Assembly: GCA_944369635.1 (NCBI GenBank)
Contig: CALVXL010000157.1
Coordinates: forward strand, 1 to 14,750
Length of the DNA: 14,750 nt
Direction: 5' to 3'
Source of the DNA: an uncultured Clostridia bacterium
GTDB lineage: Bacteria; Bacillota; Clostridia; Christensenellales; Borkfalkiaceae
The first letter of the stretch is position 1. Every line of letters begins with the position of its first letter. Made by a program: the position numbers and the translations under genes. The notes under the pieces are model-generated. The model had not been told where the DNA came from. It did not search any database and saw nothing but the letters and a program-made list of their open reading frames with translations. Positions 1-5,926 of the stretch are shown here, in pieces.

Positions 1-443
1 GTTATTATTCGAGAGAATTTACATTACACGGAACGAAGGGGCTTTGCGTACAGGAAAGCGACATGGTGTTCCTGGAAGAAAAATGCAATCCCCATGAATT
101 TTTCGAAACCTCCGATACGATCCGCAAATACCTCGGCAACGCGAAGGAATACGAAAGCGAATATTTGCCCGATATCTGGAAAAACATCACGCAGAAGGAT
201 CGCGAACTCGGGCATGGCGGCATGGATTATCTGATGTTCCGCGATTTTTTTCGCCGAATCACAGAGGGAAGAGAGCTTCCGATCGACGTTTACGACGCCG
301 CAGCATGGATGAGCGTTTCGGCGCTTTCCGAACAATCTATCGCGCTGGGCGGAATGCCCGTGGCGGTGCCCGATTTTACAAACGGTCAATGGGTAAAGCG
401 CCCTTTATTGGACGTAGTCGATTTTTCTTATCTGAACAAATAG
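1..443 (+). CDS. Gfo/Idh/MocA family oxidoreductase, GH109-like (C-terminal fragment)
   Basis: The reading frame is already open at base 3 and ends at a TAG at 441-443, so only the last ~147 residues are present and the start lies upstream of the window. The ATG at 63 is internal. Visible text includes HGTKG near the start, then GHGGMDYLMFRDF, DVYDAAAWMSVSALSEQS and VPDFTNGQW. From family knowledge this is the C-terminal substrate domain of Gfo/Idh/MocA proteins, the branch that includes GH109 alpha-N-acetylgalactosaminidases; these use a tightly bound NAD(H) in a redox-assisted mechanism. The N-terminal Rossmann domain is outside the window, so cofactor binding cannot be checked and the substrate is unknown. 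The gene is followed by a hairpin terminator and is probably the last of its transcript. Family assignment is fairly sure; specificity is not. Confidence 0.8.
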   Translation, partial: YYSREFTLHGTKGLCVQESDMVFLEEKCNPHEFFETSDTIRKYLGNAKEYESEYLPDIWKNITQKDRELGHGGMDYLMFRDFFRRITEGRELPIDVYDAAAWMSVSALSEQSIALGGMPVAVPDFTNGQWVKRPLLDVVDFSYLNK

Positions 444-481
444 GCATTTCTGTCGGCGAATTTGCATAGGATTAACTGATT

Positions 482-525
482 GCGGCTGAAAAACGGCGGG
501 CGTTTTTCAGCCGCGGACCTTTTGT
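482..525 (+). terminator. Hairpin terminator after the oxidoreductase gene
   Basis: A perfect 14-bp inverted repeat (482-495 with 501-514, arm gcggctgaaaaacg) encloses a 5-base loop, 38 bases after the TAG of the upstream gene. The downstream T-run is short and displaced (cctttt, 518-523), so the U-tract is weaker than usual. The stem is long and GC-rich, so termination is still the most likely role. Confidence 0.65.
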
Positions 526-636
526 ATTAGGAGGCCGCGGGCATAAAGCGTTTGTTTTCTGTTCTTCGCTGTCTGACAGCAGAAAAACACCTTCATTCGG
601 CATAAAAAAATTATTTTGTAAATTTTCGGAAAACTA
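526..636. other. Intergenic stretch with a small inverted repeat
   Basis: No ORF or RNA gene is recognised here. There is a 6+1+6 inverted repeat at 568-580 (gctgtc/gacagc). A competing stem pairs 555-561 with 580-586 (ttttctg/cagaaaa). Neither is followed by a T-run, so they are not called terminators. They lie upstream of the promoter at 637 and could be an operator, but nothing shows this. Confidence 0.3.
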
Positions 637-665
637 TTGAAATCTTTTGAGAAATAGTATACAAT
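637..665 (+). promoter_or_regulatory. Sigma-A promoter for the small P-loop gene
   Basis: The -35 is TTGAAA (637-642) and the -10 is TACAAT (660-665), with a 17-base spacer and AT-rich flanks. Transcription would start near 672. The ribosome binding site ggagg (683-687) sits 7 bases before the ATG at 695. Confidence 0.75.
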
Positions 666-694
666 ATAAAAAAGCTTAAATTGGAGGAAAAGAC

Positions 695-1099
695 ATGAAA
701 ATCGTTTACGGACCTAAGGGTACGGGCAAAACAAAAATCGTTATAGACCAGGCGAACGCGACGATGGAGTCCGCGAAAGGGCACGTTGTTTTTATCACGG
801 ATACCAATAGGTATATGTACGATTTGAAATATCAGATCAGGTTTATAGATACGAAAATTTACGGAATCAAATGCGAAACAGAACTTACGGGCTTTATCAA
901 AGGCATCGTCGCGGCGAATTCCGATAACGAATATATTTTTATCGACGGTATCGCCAGGATATCGAATAAGTCCCTTGCGGAACTTGAAGAATTCTTCAAA
1001 CTTGTGGAAAACCTCGAAAAACAGTTTTCTGTCAGCTTTGTGTTCACCTGCAGCGCATCGAAAGAAGAGTTGCCGGAATTTTTGAAAAAATACGCTTAA
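695..1099 (+). CDS. Small P-loop NTPase, function unknown
   Basis: This 134-residue protein is almost entirely one nucleotide-binding core. The Walker A motif GPKGTGKT is at residues 6-13, and a Walker B-like strand YIFIDG at 80-85 has the acidic residue D84. A later hydrophobic strand (FVFTC, 115-119) could be a sensor position. There is no signal peptide or membrane segment, so it is likely cytoplasmic. It is short for an AAA+ or RecA-fold enzyme and has no second domain. Similar small ATP-binding proteins in Clostridia carry vague database labels; I do not recognise a function. The start is well supported by a strong SD at 683-687 and by the promoter at 637. It stands alone, with its own promoter and a hairpin after it, so the context gives no pathway. 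Confidence 0.8.
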   Translation: MKIVYGPKGTGKTKIVIDQANATMESAKGHVVFITDTNRYMYDLKYQIRFIDTKIYGIKCETELTGFIKGIVAANSDNEYIFIDGIARISNKSLAELEEFFKLVENLEKQFSVSFVFTCSASKEELPEFLKKYA

Positions 1100-1133
1100 A
1101 TCGGGAAATTATTCATAAAAGCGCTTTAATTTC

Positions 1134-1163
1134 TTGCTTTTTTCAGATAAAATATAGTATATT
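1134..1163 (+). promoter_or_regulatory. Possible promoter of thrC, running into the hairpin
   Basis: TTGCTT (1134-1139) and TATATT (1158-1163) are 18 bases apart. The start site would be near 1170, inside the hairpin at 1165-1190. Only 24 bases separate that hairpin from thrC, too few for a promoter downstream of it. If thrC has its own promoter, it must therefore overlap or precede the hairpin. Assigned by eye. Confidence 0.45.
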
Positions 1164-1164
1164 T

Positions 1165-1192
1165 AAGGGGACGGAAAATTCCGTCCCCTTTT
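1165..1192 (+). terminator. Intrinsic terminator between the P-loop gene and thrC
   Basis: The stem aaggggacgga (from 1165) pairs with tccgtcccctt (to 1190) around a tight AT-rich loop, and is followed by a short T-run ending at 1192. It would end the P-loop gene transcript. It also lies at the expected 5' end of thrC mRNA, so it could instead be a stabilising or regulatory 5' hairpin. Confidence 0.7.
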
Positions 1193-1216
1193 AATAAATG
1201 CAAAGAGGAGTCGGCT

Positions 1217-2695
1217 ATGAAATTTTATTCCACAAGAGGGGGCGCGTCGGCGGCAAACGCTTCCGAAGCGATCGTGAAAGGCATTGCGGAAGACGGGGGA
1301 CTGTTCGTTCCCGAAAGGTATCCCGATCTGTCCCTCTCGCTTGAAGAAATGCTGGATATGGACTATGCGGAACGCGCGGCATTCGTACTTTCCAAATTTT
1401 TGGAAGAATACGATTACGAGGAGCTTCTGAGGGCGTGCGAGGAGGCGTATTCCCGTTTTGACGAGGACGCCGCGCCCGTTCTCAAACTCGACGAAAACCT
1501 GTATATTTTGGAGCTTTTTCATGGGCCGACGCTGGCTTTTAAGGATATAGCGCTCACGCTTTTGCCGTATCTGCTTCGCGCGGGATGCGACAATGCGGGG
1601 ATTAAAGACGACGTTTTGATTTTAACCGCTACCAGCGGCGATACGGGAAAGGCCGCGCTGGAAGGTTTTAAAAACAAAAAAGGCGTCAAAATCATGGTGT
1701 TTTACCCCGACGAAGGCGTTGCGGAAATGCAGCGCTTGCAGATGACCACGACGGAAGGCGACAACGTTTCCGTGGTGGCGGTAGAGGGGAATTTCGACGA
1801 CTGTCAGACCGCCGTAAAAAAGATCTTCACCGACGAAGCGTTTAAAAAAGAACTAAAAGAAAACGGCGTGATATTTTCTTCGGCAAATTCCATGAATTTC
1901 GGCAGGCTGGCGCCGCAGATTGCCTATTATTTTTCTGCGTATTGCGATCTCGTGGGAGCGGAAGAGATCAAAATGGGACAAAAAGTGGACTTCGTCGTTC
2001 CTACAGGAAATTTCGGCGACATTCTCGCCGGTTATTACGCCAAAAAGATGGGGCTGCCTGTCGGCAAACTGATCTGCGCTTCCAATAAAAACAACGTGTT
2101 AACCGATTTTTTCGAAACGGGCGTTTACGACGTCAACCGTGAATTTTTCAAGACGATGTCGCCGTCCATGGATATTTTGGTTTCCAGTAACCTCGAGCGG
2201 CTGATTTTCGACGTGGAAAACCGCGATCCCGAAAAGACGAAAGCGATGATGAAGTCGCTTTCCGAAAAAGGCAGATATGAAATCGACCGCGCCCGCGTGG
2301 CGCACCTTTCGGAAACTTTCTATGCAAATTTCTGCGCGGAAGAGGCGTGTGCCGAAACGATAGGAAACTTTTTTGAAGAATACGAATACGTGCTCGATCC
2401 GCATACCGCCGTGGCGATGAGCGTTTACGACGGCTATGCCTGTGAAAACGGCGCGGATCGTCCCGCGGTCATTTTGTCCACCGCAAGTCCGTATAAATTT
2501 CCTTCCGACGTATATGAAGCTATTTCCGGAAAATACGAAAGCGATCCCTTTGTCGCGGCGGAAAAGCTGGAAAAGGAGAGCGCCGTTCCCGTTCCCGAGC
2601 AGATTGCCGCATTGAAAAGCAAACCCGTGCGCTTTATGAAAAAAGCGAAAAAGGATGAATTAAAAGAAATCGTAAGGGAATTTGCGCTGAAATAA
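1217..2695 (+). CDS. thrC: Threonine synthase
   Basis: Threonine synthase converts O-phosphohomoserine and water to threonine and phosphate, using pyridoxal phosphate, in the cytoplasm. The 492-residue length and the N-terminus (MKFYSTRGG, then GGLFVPE near residue 27) fit the longer bacterial class typified by E. coli and Clostridia. The PLP-binding lysine is K109 in HGPTLAFKD. A TATSGDTGKAA segment follows around residue 136, and VPTGNFGD provides a further phosphate/cofactor loop. The C-terminal part contains the expected DPHTAV stretch. The start is supported by gaggag at 1205-1210, six bases before the ATG. No homoserine kinase or dehydrogenase gene is adjacent; the gene appears monocistronic, with a hairpin before it and a strong terminator after it. 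Nothing in the sequence suggests damage. Confidence 0.97.
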   Translation: MKFYSTRGGASAANASEAIVKGIAEDGGLFVPERYPDLSLSLEEMLDMDYAERAAFVLSKFLEEYDYEELLRACEEAYSRFDEDAAPVLKLDENLYILELFHGPTLAFKDIALTLLPYLLRAGCDNAGIKDDVLILTATSGDTGKAALEGFKNKKGVKIMVFYPDEGVAEMQRLQMTTTEGDNVSVVAVEGNFDDCQTAVKKIFTDEAFKKELKENGVIFSSANSMNFGRLAPQIAYYFSAYCDLVGAEEIKMGQKVDFVVPTGNFGDILAGYYAKKMGLPVGKLICASNKNNVLTDFFETGVYDVNREFFKTMSPSMDILVSSNLERLIFDVENRDPEKTKAMMKSLSEKGRYEIDRARVAHLSETFYANFCAEEACAETIGNFFEEYEYVLDPHTAVAMSVYDGYACENGADRPAVILSTASPYKFPSDVYEAISGKYESDPFVAAEKLEKESAVPVPEQIAALKSKPVRFMKKAKKDELKEIVREFALK

Positions 2696-2716
2696 TAAAA
2701 AACGGCTTCAGAAAGC

Positions 2717-2750
2717 AAGCAATTACCGCGTTGTAATTGCTTTTTTTTTA
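2717..2750 (+). terminator. Strong intrinsic terminator of thrC
   Basis: A 10-bp stem (aagcaattac 2717-2726 with gtaattgctt 2733-2742) has a 6-base loop and runs directly into a T-run to 2749. It lies 22 bases after the thrC stop. Its 3' arm also holds the -35 hexamer proposed for trpS. Confidence 0.92.
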
Positions 2751-2765
2751 GCATTGTGTTAAAAT
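2737..2765 (+). promoter_or_regulatory. Probable trpS promoter overlapping the thrC terminator
   Basis: TTGCTT (2737-2742) and TAAAAT (2760-2765) are 17 bases apart, and TG at 2757-2758 gives an extended -10. Transcription would start near 2772, leaving a leader of about 19 bases. That is too short for a T-box or tryptophan attenuator. The -35 lies within the 3' arm of the preceding terminator. Confidence 0.6.
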
Positions 2766-2790
2766 AATATAAAATAGCGGAGAGTAGACT

Positions 2791-3795
2791 ATGGACGGGA
2801 AAAAAGTTATTTTAAGCGGCATTCAGCCGAGCGGCATTTTAACGATAGGCAATTACCTCGGGGCGATCAGAAACTGGGGACCGATGCAGGATGAATACGA
2901 TTGCCTTTTTATGCTGGCGGATCTGCATACGCTCACCGTCAGGCAGGATCCTGCGCGCCTTCGCGCGAATACGTATGAACTGACGGCGCTTTATCTCGCC
3001 TGCGGGCTCGATCCGGTAAAATCGGTACTCTTTTTGCAGTCGCATGTTTCCGCGCATGCGGAGTTATCCTGGATATTGAATACCATCTCCTATCCCGGGG
3101 AGCTTTCCCGCATGACGCAATTTAAAGATAAAAGCCTGAAACACGCCGATAATATCAATATGGGGTTAATGGACTATCCCGTACTGATGGCGGCAGATAT
3201 TCTTCTTTATCAGGCGGATGTAGTTCCCATCGGTATCGATCAGAAACAGCATCTGGAACTTACGCGCGATCTGGCAATCCGTTTCAATAACCGTTACAGC
3301 GAAACTTTTAAAGTTCCCGAAGCGTATATCGGAAAGGTCGGCGCAAAGATTTACAGTTTGCAGGACCCCGAAAAGAAGATGAGCAAATCTGACGAAAACG
3401 TCAACGGTTTCATTTCGATGGACGACGATACCGATACCATTATGCGAAAGTTCAAGCGCGCGGTGACGGACAGCGGCAACGAAATCCGCCGTGCCGAGGA
3501 TAAACCGGGTATTACCAACCTCATCAACATCTATTCGCTTTTCGCGGGCAAAACGCCGGAAGAAACAGAAAAAGAGTTCGAAGGCGCAAGTTATGCGGAT
3601 TTCAAATTCCGCGTCGGCGAAGCGGTGGCGGCGGTAGTCGAGCCGATCCGTGCGGAAAAGGACAAGCTTCTTAAAGATAAAGCATATATCGATAAACTTC
3701 TTGCCGAAGGCGCGGCTAAAGCCGAATACCTTGCGAATAAGACTTTAAGAAAAGTATATAAAAAAGTCGGATTGCTTCCGAGAGCGAGGATTTGA
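2791..3795 (+). CDS. trpS: Tryptophanyl-tRNA synthetase
   Basis: This class I aminoacyl-tRNA synthetase charges tRNA-Trp with tryptophan, using ATP. Its 334 residues match the usual bacterial TrpS size. The HIGH-type signature appears as TIGN (residues 18-21) after the conserved GIQPSG segment, and the KMSKS loop is intact at 196-200. Between them, the stretch around 139-162 (LYQADVVPIGIDQKQH) carries the tryptophan/ATP pocket residues expected of TrpS. The start has an SD-like ggaga at 2779-2783. The TGA stop (3793-3795) directly abuts the ATG of the DUF5685-type gene, so the two are very likely co-transcribed and possibly translationally coupled. No T-box leader is present. Confidence 0.98.
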   Translation: MDGKKVILSGIQPSGILTIGNYLGAIRNWGPMQDEYDCLFMLADLHTLTVRQDPARLRANTYELTALYLACGLDPVKSVLFLQSHVSAHAELSWILNTISYPGELSRMTQFKDKSLKHADNINMGLMDYPVLMAADILLYQADVVPIGIDQKQHLELTRDLAIRFNNRYSETFKVPEAYIGKVGAKIYSLQDPEKKMSKSDENVNGFISMDDDTDTIMRKFKRAVTDSGNEIRRAEDKPGITNLINIYSLFAGKTPEETEKEFEGASYADFKFRVGEAVAAVVEPIRAEKDKLLKDKAYIDKLLAEGAAKAEYLANKTLRKVYKKVGLLPRARI

Positions 3796-4665
3796 ATGTT
3801 CGGATATATCAGGACGGATTTGCCCAACTTATATATTAAGGACTCCATGCTCTATAAATCAATGTATTGCGGTTTGTGTAAGAGCATCGGTAAAAAATGC
3901 GGTCAATGCGGAAGGTTTACGCTCACGTACGATCTTACGTTTCTTTCGGCGCTGTTCCACAATCTGCTCGGCGTGGATGTGGAAATAGAAAAGAAGCGGT
4001 GCATTCTGCATTGGTTTGTGCCGCGTCCCGTGGCAAAGCGCGACGCGCTTACCGATCGCGTCGCCTGCCTGAATGTTATTTTAGCGTATTATAAGGTGCG
4101 GGACGACATAGAGGACGATCATCGCGGCAAAGGCAAGCAGGCGTTTTTACGCAACGCTTATAAGAAGGCGCGCGCAGCGGAGCCGCAATTCGATAAGATC
4201 GTCAATGTCAATTATAAAGTTTTGCGTGATTACGAAAAAGCGAATGGCGACAGTCTGGATATTGCCGCCGATCCCTTCGGAAATATGGTTCGCGAACTTG
4301 CCCTTGAGCTTTTGAAAGAAAAAGCCGTTGCGCCCGTATCGGATTTGTCGTACAATCTCGGCAAATGGATATATCTGATCGACGCGCTGGACGATTTTGA
4401 CGAGGACAGGAAAAAGAAAAAATATAATCCTTTCGTCAATGCTTATCCCGACTCGATCAGTAAAGCGGAGCTTTGTAAAAAACACGAAAAAGAAATGGAC
4501 TATGTGTTCGGTACGATTCTGCAACAGATCGCGGCGGACGCAAAGGAACTGAAATACGCGTTCAATCACGATCTTACGGACAATATTTTGAACCGCGGGC
4601 TCGGCGTCAAGACAAAGCAGGTTATGACGGAGCAAAAAATCAACAAAAAAAGTCCCATACTGTGA
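3796..4665 (+). CDS. DUF5685-type protein with two Asp-rich motifs
   Basis: This 289-residue, probably cytoplasmic, helix-rich protein starts at the base after the trpS stop. The N-terminus MFGYIRTD, the YCGLCKSIG segment (residues 24-32) and TLTYDLTFL (42-50) match my recollection of the uncharacterised DUF5685 family of Bacillota. Cysteines C25, C28, C35 and C38 form a CX2C-X6-CX2C pattern that could bind metal. Two acidic clusters stand out: RDDIEDD (102-108), and DALDDFDED (196-204) followed by a lysine-rich run and YNPF. Their character and spacing recall the paired Asp-rich Mg-binding motifs of squalene/phytoene synthase-like enzymes, but this is an analogy read by eye. There is no signal peptide or membrane helix. 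The neighbours are a J-like protein and a membrane protein, which suggests a shared process. Family call moderate; function unknown. Confidence 0.7.
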   Translation: MFGYIRTDLPNLYIKDSMLYKSMYCGLCKSIGKKCGQCGRFTLTYDLTFLSALFHNLLGVDVEIEKKRCILHWFVPRPVAKRDALTDRVACLNVILAYYKVRDDIEDDHRGKGKQAFLRNAYKKARAAEPQFDKIVNVNYKVLRDYEKANGDSLDIAADPFGNMVRELALELLKEKAVAPVSDLSYNLGKWIYLIDALDDFDEDRKKKKYNPFVNAYPDSISKAELCKKHEKEMDYVFGTILQQIAADAKELKYAFNHDLTDNILNRGLGVKTKQVMTEQKINKKSPIL

Positions 4666-4666
4666 C

Positions 4667-4740
4667 TATAAAATATAATCTATGTCCGCAAGGCGGATGG
4701 GATTTGTATTGTTCAGTTACTTGATCACATAAAAAGGAGT
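4667..4740 (+). promoter_or_regulatory. Leader region before the J-domain gene (weak promoter candidate)
   Basis: The 79-base gap contains a consensus -10 hexamer TATAAT (4674-4679), but no convincing -35 lies 16-18 bases upstream. A small hairpin follows (tccgc 4685-4689 / gcgga 4693-4697) without a T-run. The SD aggag (4735-4739) sits five bases before the ATG at 4745. An internal promoter is possible; read-through from trpS is equally likely. Confidence 0.35.
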
Positions 4741-4744
4741 TTCT

Positions 4745-5350
4745 ATGCAGGAAAACTACAGGATCCTCGGCGTAAAGGAAAACGCCACCGATGAAGAAAT
4801 CGAAAAGGCTTACCGCGAACTGAAAGCGAAACTGCGCGAAGAACGCTTTATGGAAGGCGAAGTCGGCAACGAAGCGGCGAAAAAACTCACGCAGGTGGAA
4901 ACCGCTTATGCGGAGATTAAATCCGAGCGCGAGCGTACAAAAAACGCGGAAGAACATGTTTACGATTTTTCCGAAGTGGAGTCTTTTCTGAAAGAAGGGA
5001 AAATCAACGAAGCGCAGGATCGGCTCGACAATTATAACGACAGGAATGCGGAATGGCATTACCTGCAATCGGTCGTGTTTTATAAGAAAAATTGGACGAA
5101 CGAGAGTAAAAAGCAGCTGGAAATCGCCATGAATATGGATCCCACGAACAGCAAGTACAGCACTGCTTACACCAAACTCAAGGAAAAGATCGAGTTCACC
5201 GAAAAGCAGTTCAAGTCGGGCAATACCGATTTCAGCCGTGAACAGCAGGCGGGCGACAGACAGATGGGCGGAGACGCCTGTACTTCGGCGATGAATCTCT
5301 GCAGCGCGCTTTGCTGTATGGATATGCTTTGCAGCTGTTGTTGCAGATAA
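4745..5350 (+). CDS. Degenerate J-domain protein with cysteine-rich C-terminus
   Basis: In this 201-residue protein the first ~60 residues align by eye with a DnaJ J-domain: NYRILGV at 4-10, DEEIEKAYRELKAKL at 16-30, and the final ETAYAEI helix at 52-58. The HPD tripeptide needed to stimulate Hsp70 ATPase is replaced by about R31-E32-E33. A helical TPR-like stretch follows (about 74-150, with WHYLQSVVFYKK and QLEIAMNMDP). The tail is unusual, with eight cysteines in the last 23 residues (179, 185, 190, 191, 196, 198, 199, 200). It could be lipid-modified, metal-binding or redox-active, but nothing shows which. It follows the DUF5685-type gene and its TAA abuts the next ATG, so the gene set appears functionally linked. 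It is unlikely to be a classical co-chaperone. Confidence 0.75.
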   Translation: MQENYRILGVKENATDEEIEKAYRELKAKLREERFMEGEVGNEAAKKLTQVETAYAEIKSERERTKNAEEHVYDFSEVESFLKEGKINEAQDRLDNYNDRNAEWHYLQSVVFYKKNWTNESKKQLEIAMNMDPTNSKYSTAYTKLKEKIEFTEKQFKSGNTDFSREQQAGDRQMGGDACTSAMNLCSALCCMDMLCSCCCR

Positions 5351-5923
5351 ATGAAAAGCCGCGTCATTGCGCTCTCGGCGATTTCCGCAGCGTTTGTCGC
5401 GCTGTTTTTAACGCTGGGGGCGTATGTTGAATTTATCGATATAATAACCGTCATCATCGCCTCGGTGTTTATCGTTCTGCCGTTGTACGAAAAATCCTAT
5501 CTCGGCAGCGTTCTCGCATATTTTGCGGGGGGAGTGATCGCTTTTCTTTTCAGCGGCGCGAATATTTTCACGCTGGTGTTTCCCGCGTATTTTTTATATT
5601 TCGGACTGATCCCGATTTTTAATCACCTCGTTAAAGAAAAAAATTTCAATAAGGCCGTATGGTTTGTAATCAAATTTATCTGGTTTGCGGCGGTCTGTGT
5701 TTTGTTGGTGTTTTTCTATTTGAAAGTAATGAAGATACCGATTGAATTCACTTTCGATTTTCTCGGTAACGAATACGATCTGAGCGGATGGGAGAACATT
5801 GAGTTTATTTTCTGGTCGGTGTTTGCTTTAACAGCCGCTTTGTTTTTCCTTGTATACAACAAGTTCGTGCAAGTCGCTCAAATATACGTAGACAAGGCGT
5901 TGTCGAAGATCATCAAAAGGTAA
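5351..5923 (+). CDS. Six-helix integral membrane protein
   Basis: This 190-residue, very hydrophobic protein has about six transmembrane segments, near residues 5-25, 29-46, 50-69, 71-92, 103-126 and 150-169. It also has a basic C-terminal end (LSKIIKR). The size and spacing resemble ECF-transporter substrate-binding (S) components and related small permease-like proteins, but I see no diagnostic motif and do not name a substrate. The ATG lies immediately after the TAA of the J-like gene, which implies translational coupling. rlmD begins three bases after its own stop. This tight packing suggests it works with the DUF5685-type and J-like proteins, perhaps as their membrane partner; that is inference from position only. 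Confidence 0.75.
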   Translation: MKSRVIALSAISAAFVALFLTLGAYVEFIDIITVIIASVFIVLPLYEKSYLGSVLAYFAGGVIAFLFSGANIFTLVFPAYFLYFGLIPIFNHLVKEKNFNKAVWFVIKFIWFAAVCVLLVFFYLKVMKIPIEFTFDFLGNEYDLSGWENIEFIFWSVFALTAALFFLVYNKFVQVAQIYVDKALSKIIKR

Positions 5924-5926
5924 CCT

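Noticed and set aside
24..389. Minus-strand ORF of 121 codons
   Set aside because: It is antisense to the well-conserved oxidoreductase C-terminus, has no SD, and its composition is that of an overlapping shadow frame.
568..580. Palindrome gctgtc-t-gacagc as an att site or terminator
   Set aside because: It is short, has no T-run, no integrase is nearby, and no second copy was noticed.
2743..2790. T-box or tryptophan attenuator upstream of trpS
   Set aside because: Less than 50 bases lie between the thrC terminator and the trpS start, far too short for a T-box or a leader-peptide attenuator.
4685..4697. Small hairpin (tccgc/gcgga) as a terminator between the DUF5685-type and J-like genes
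   Set aside because: The stem is only five base pairs and has no T-run after it.
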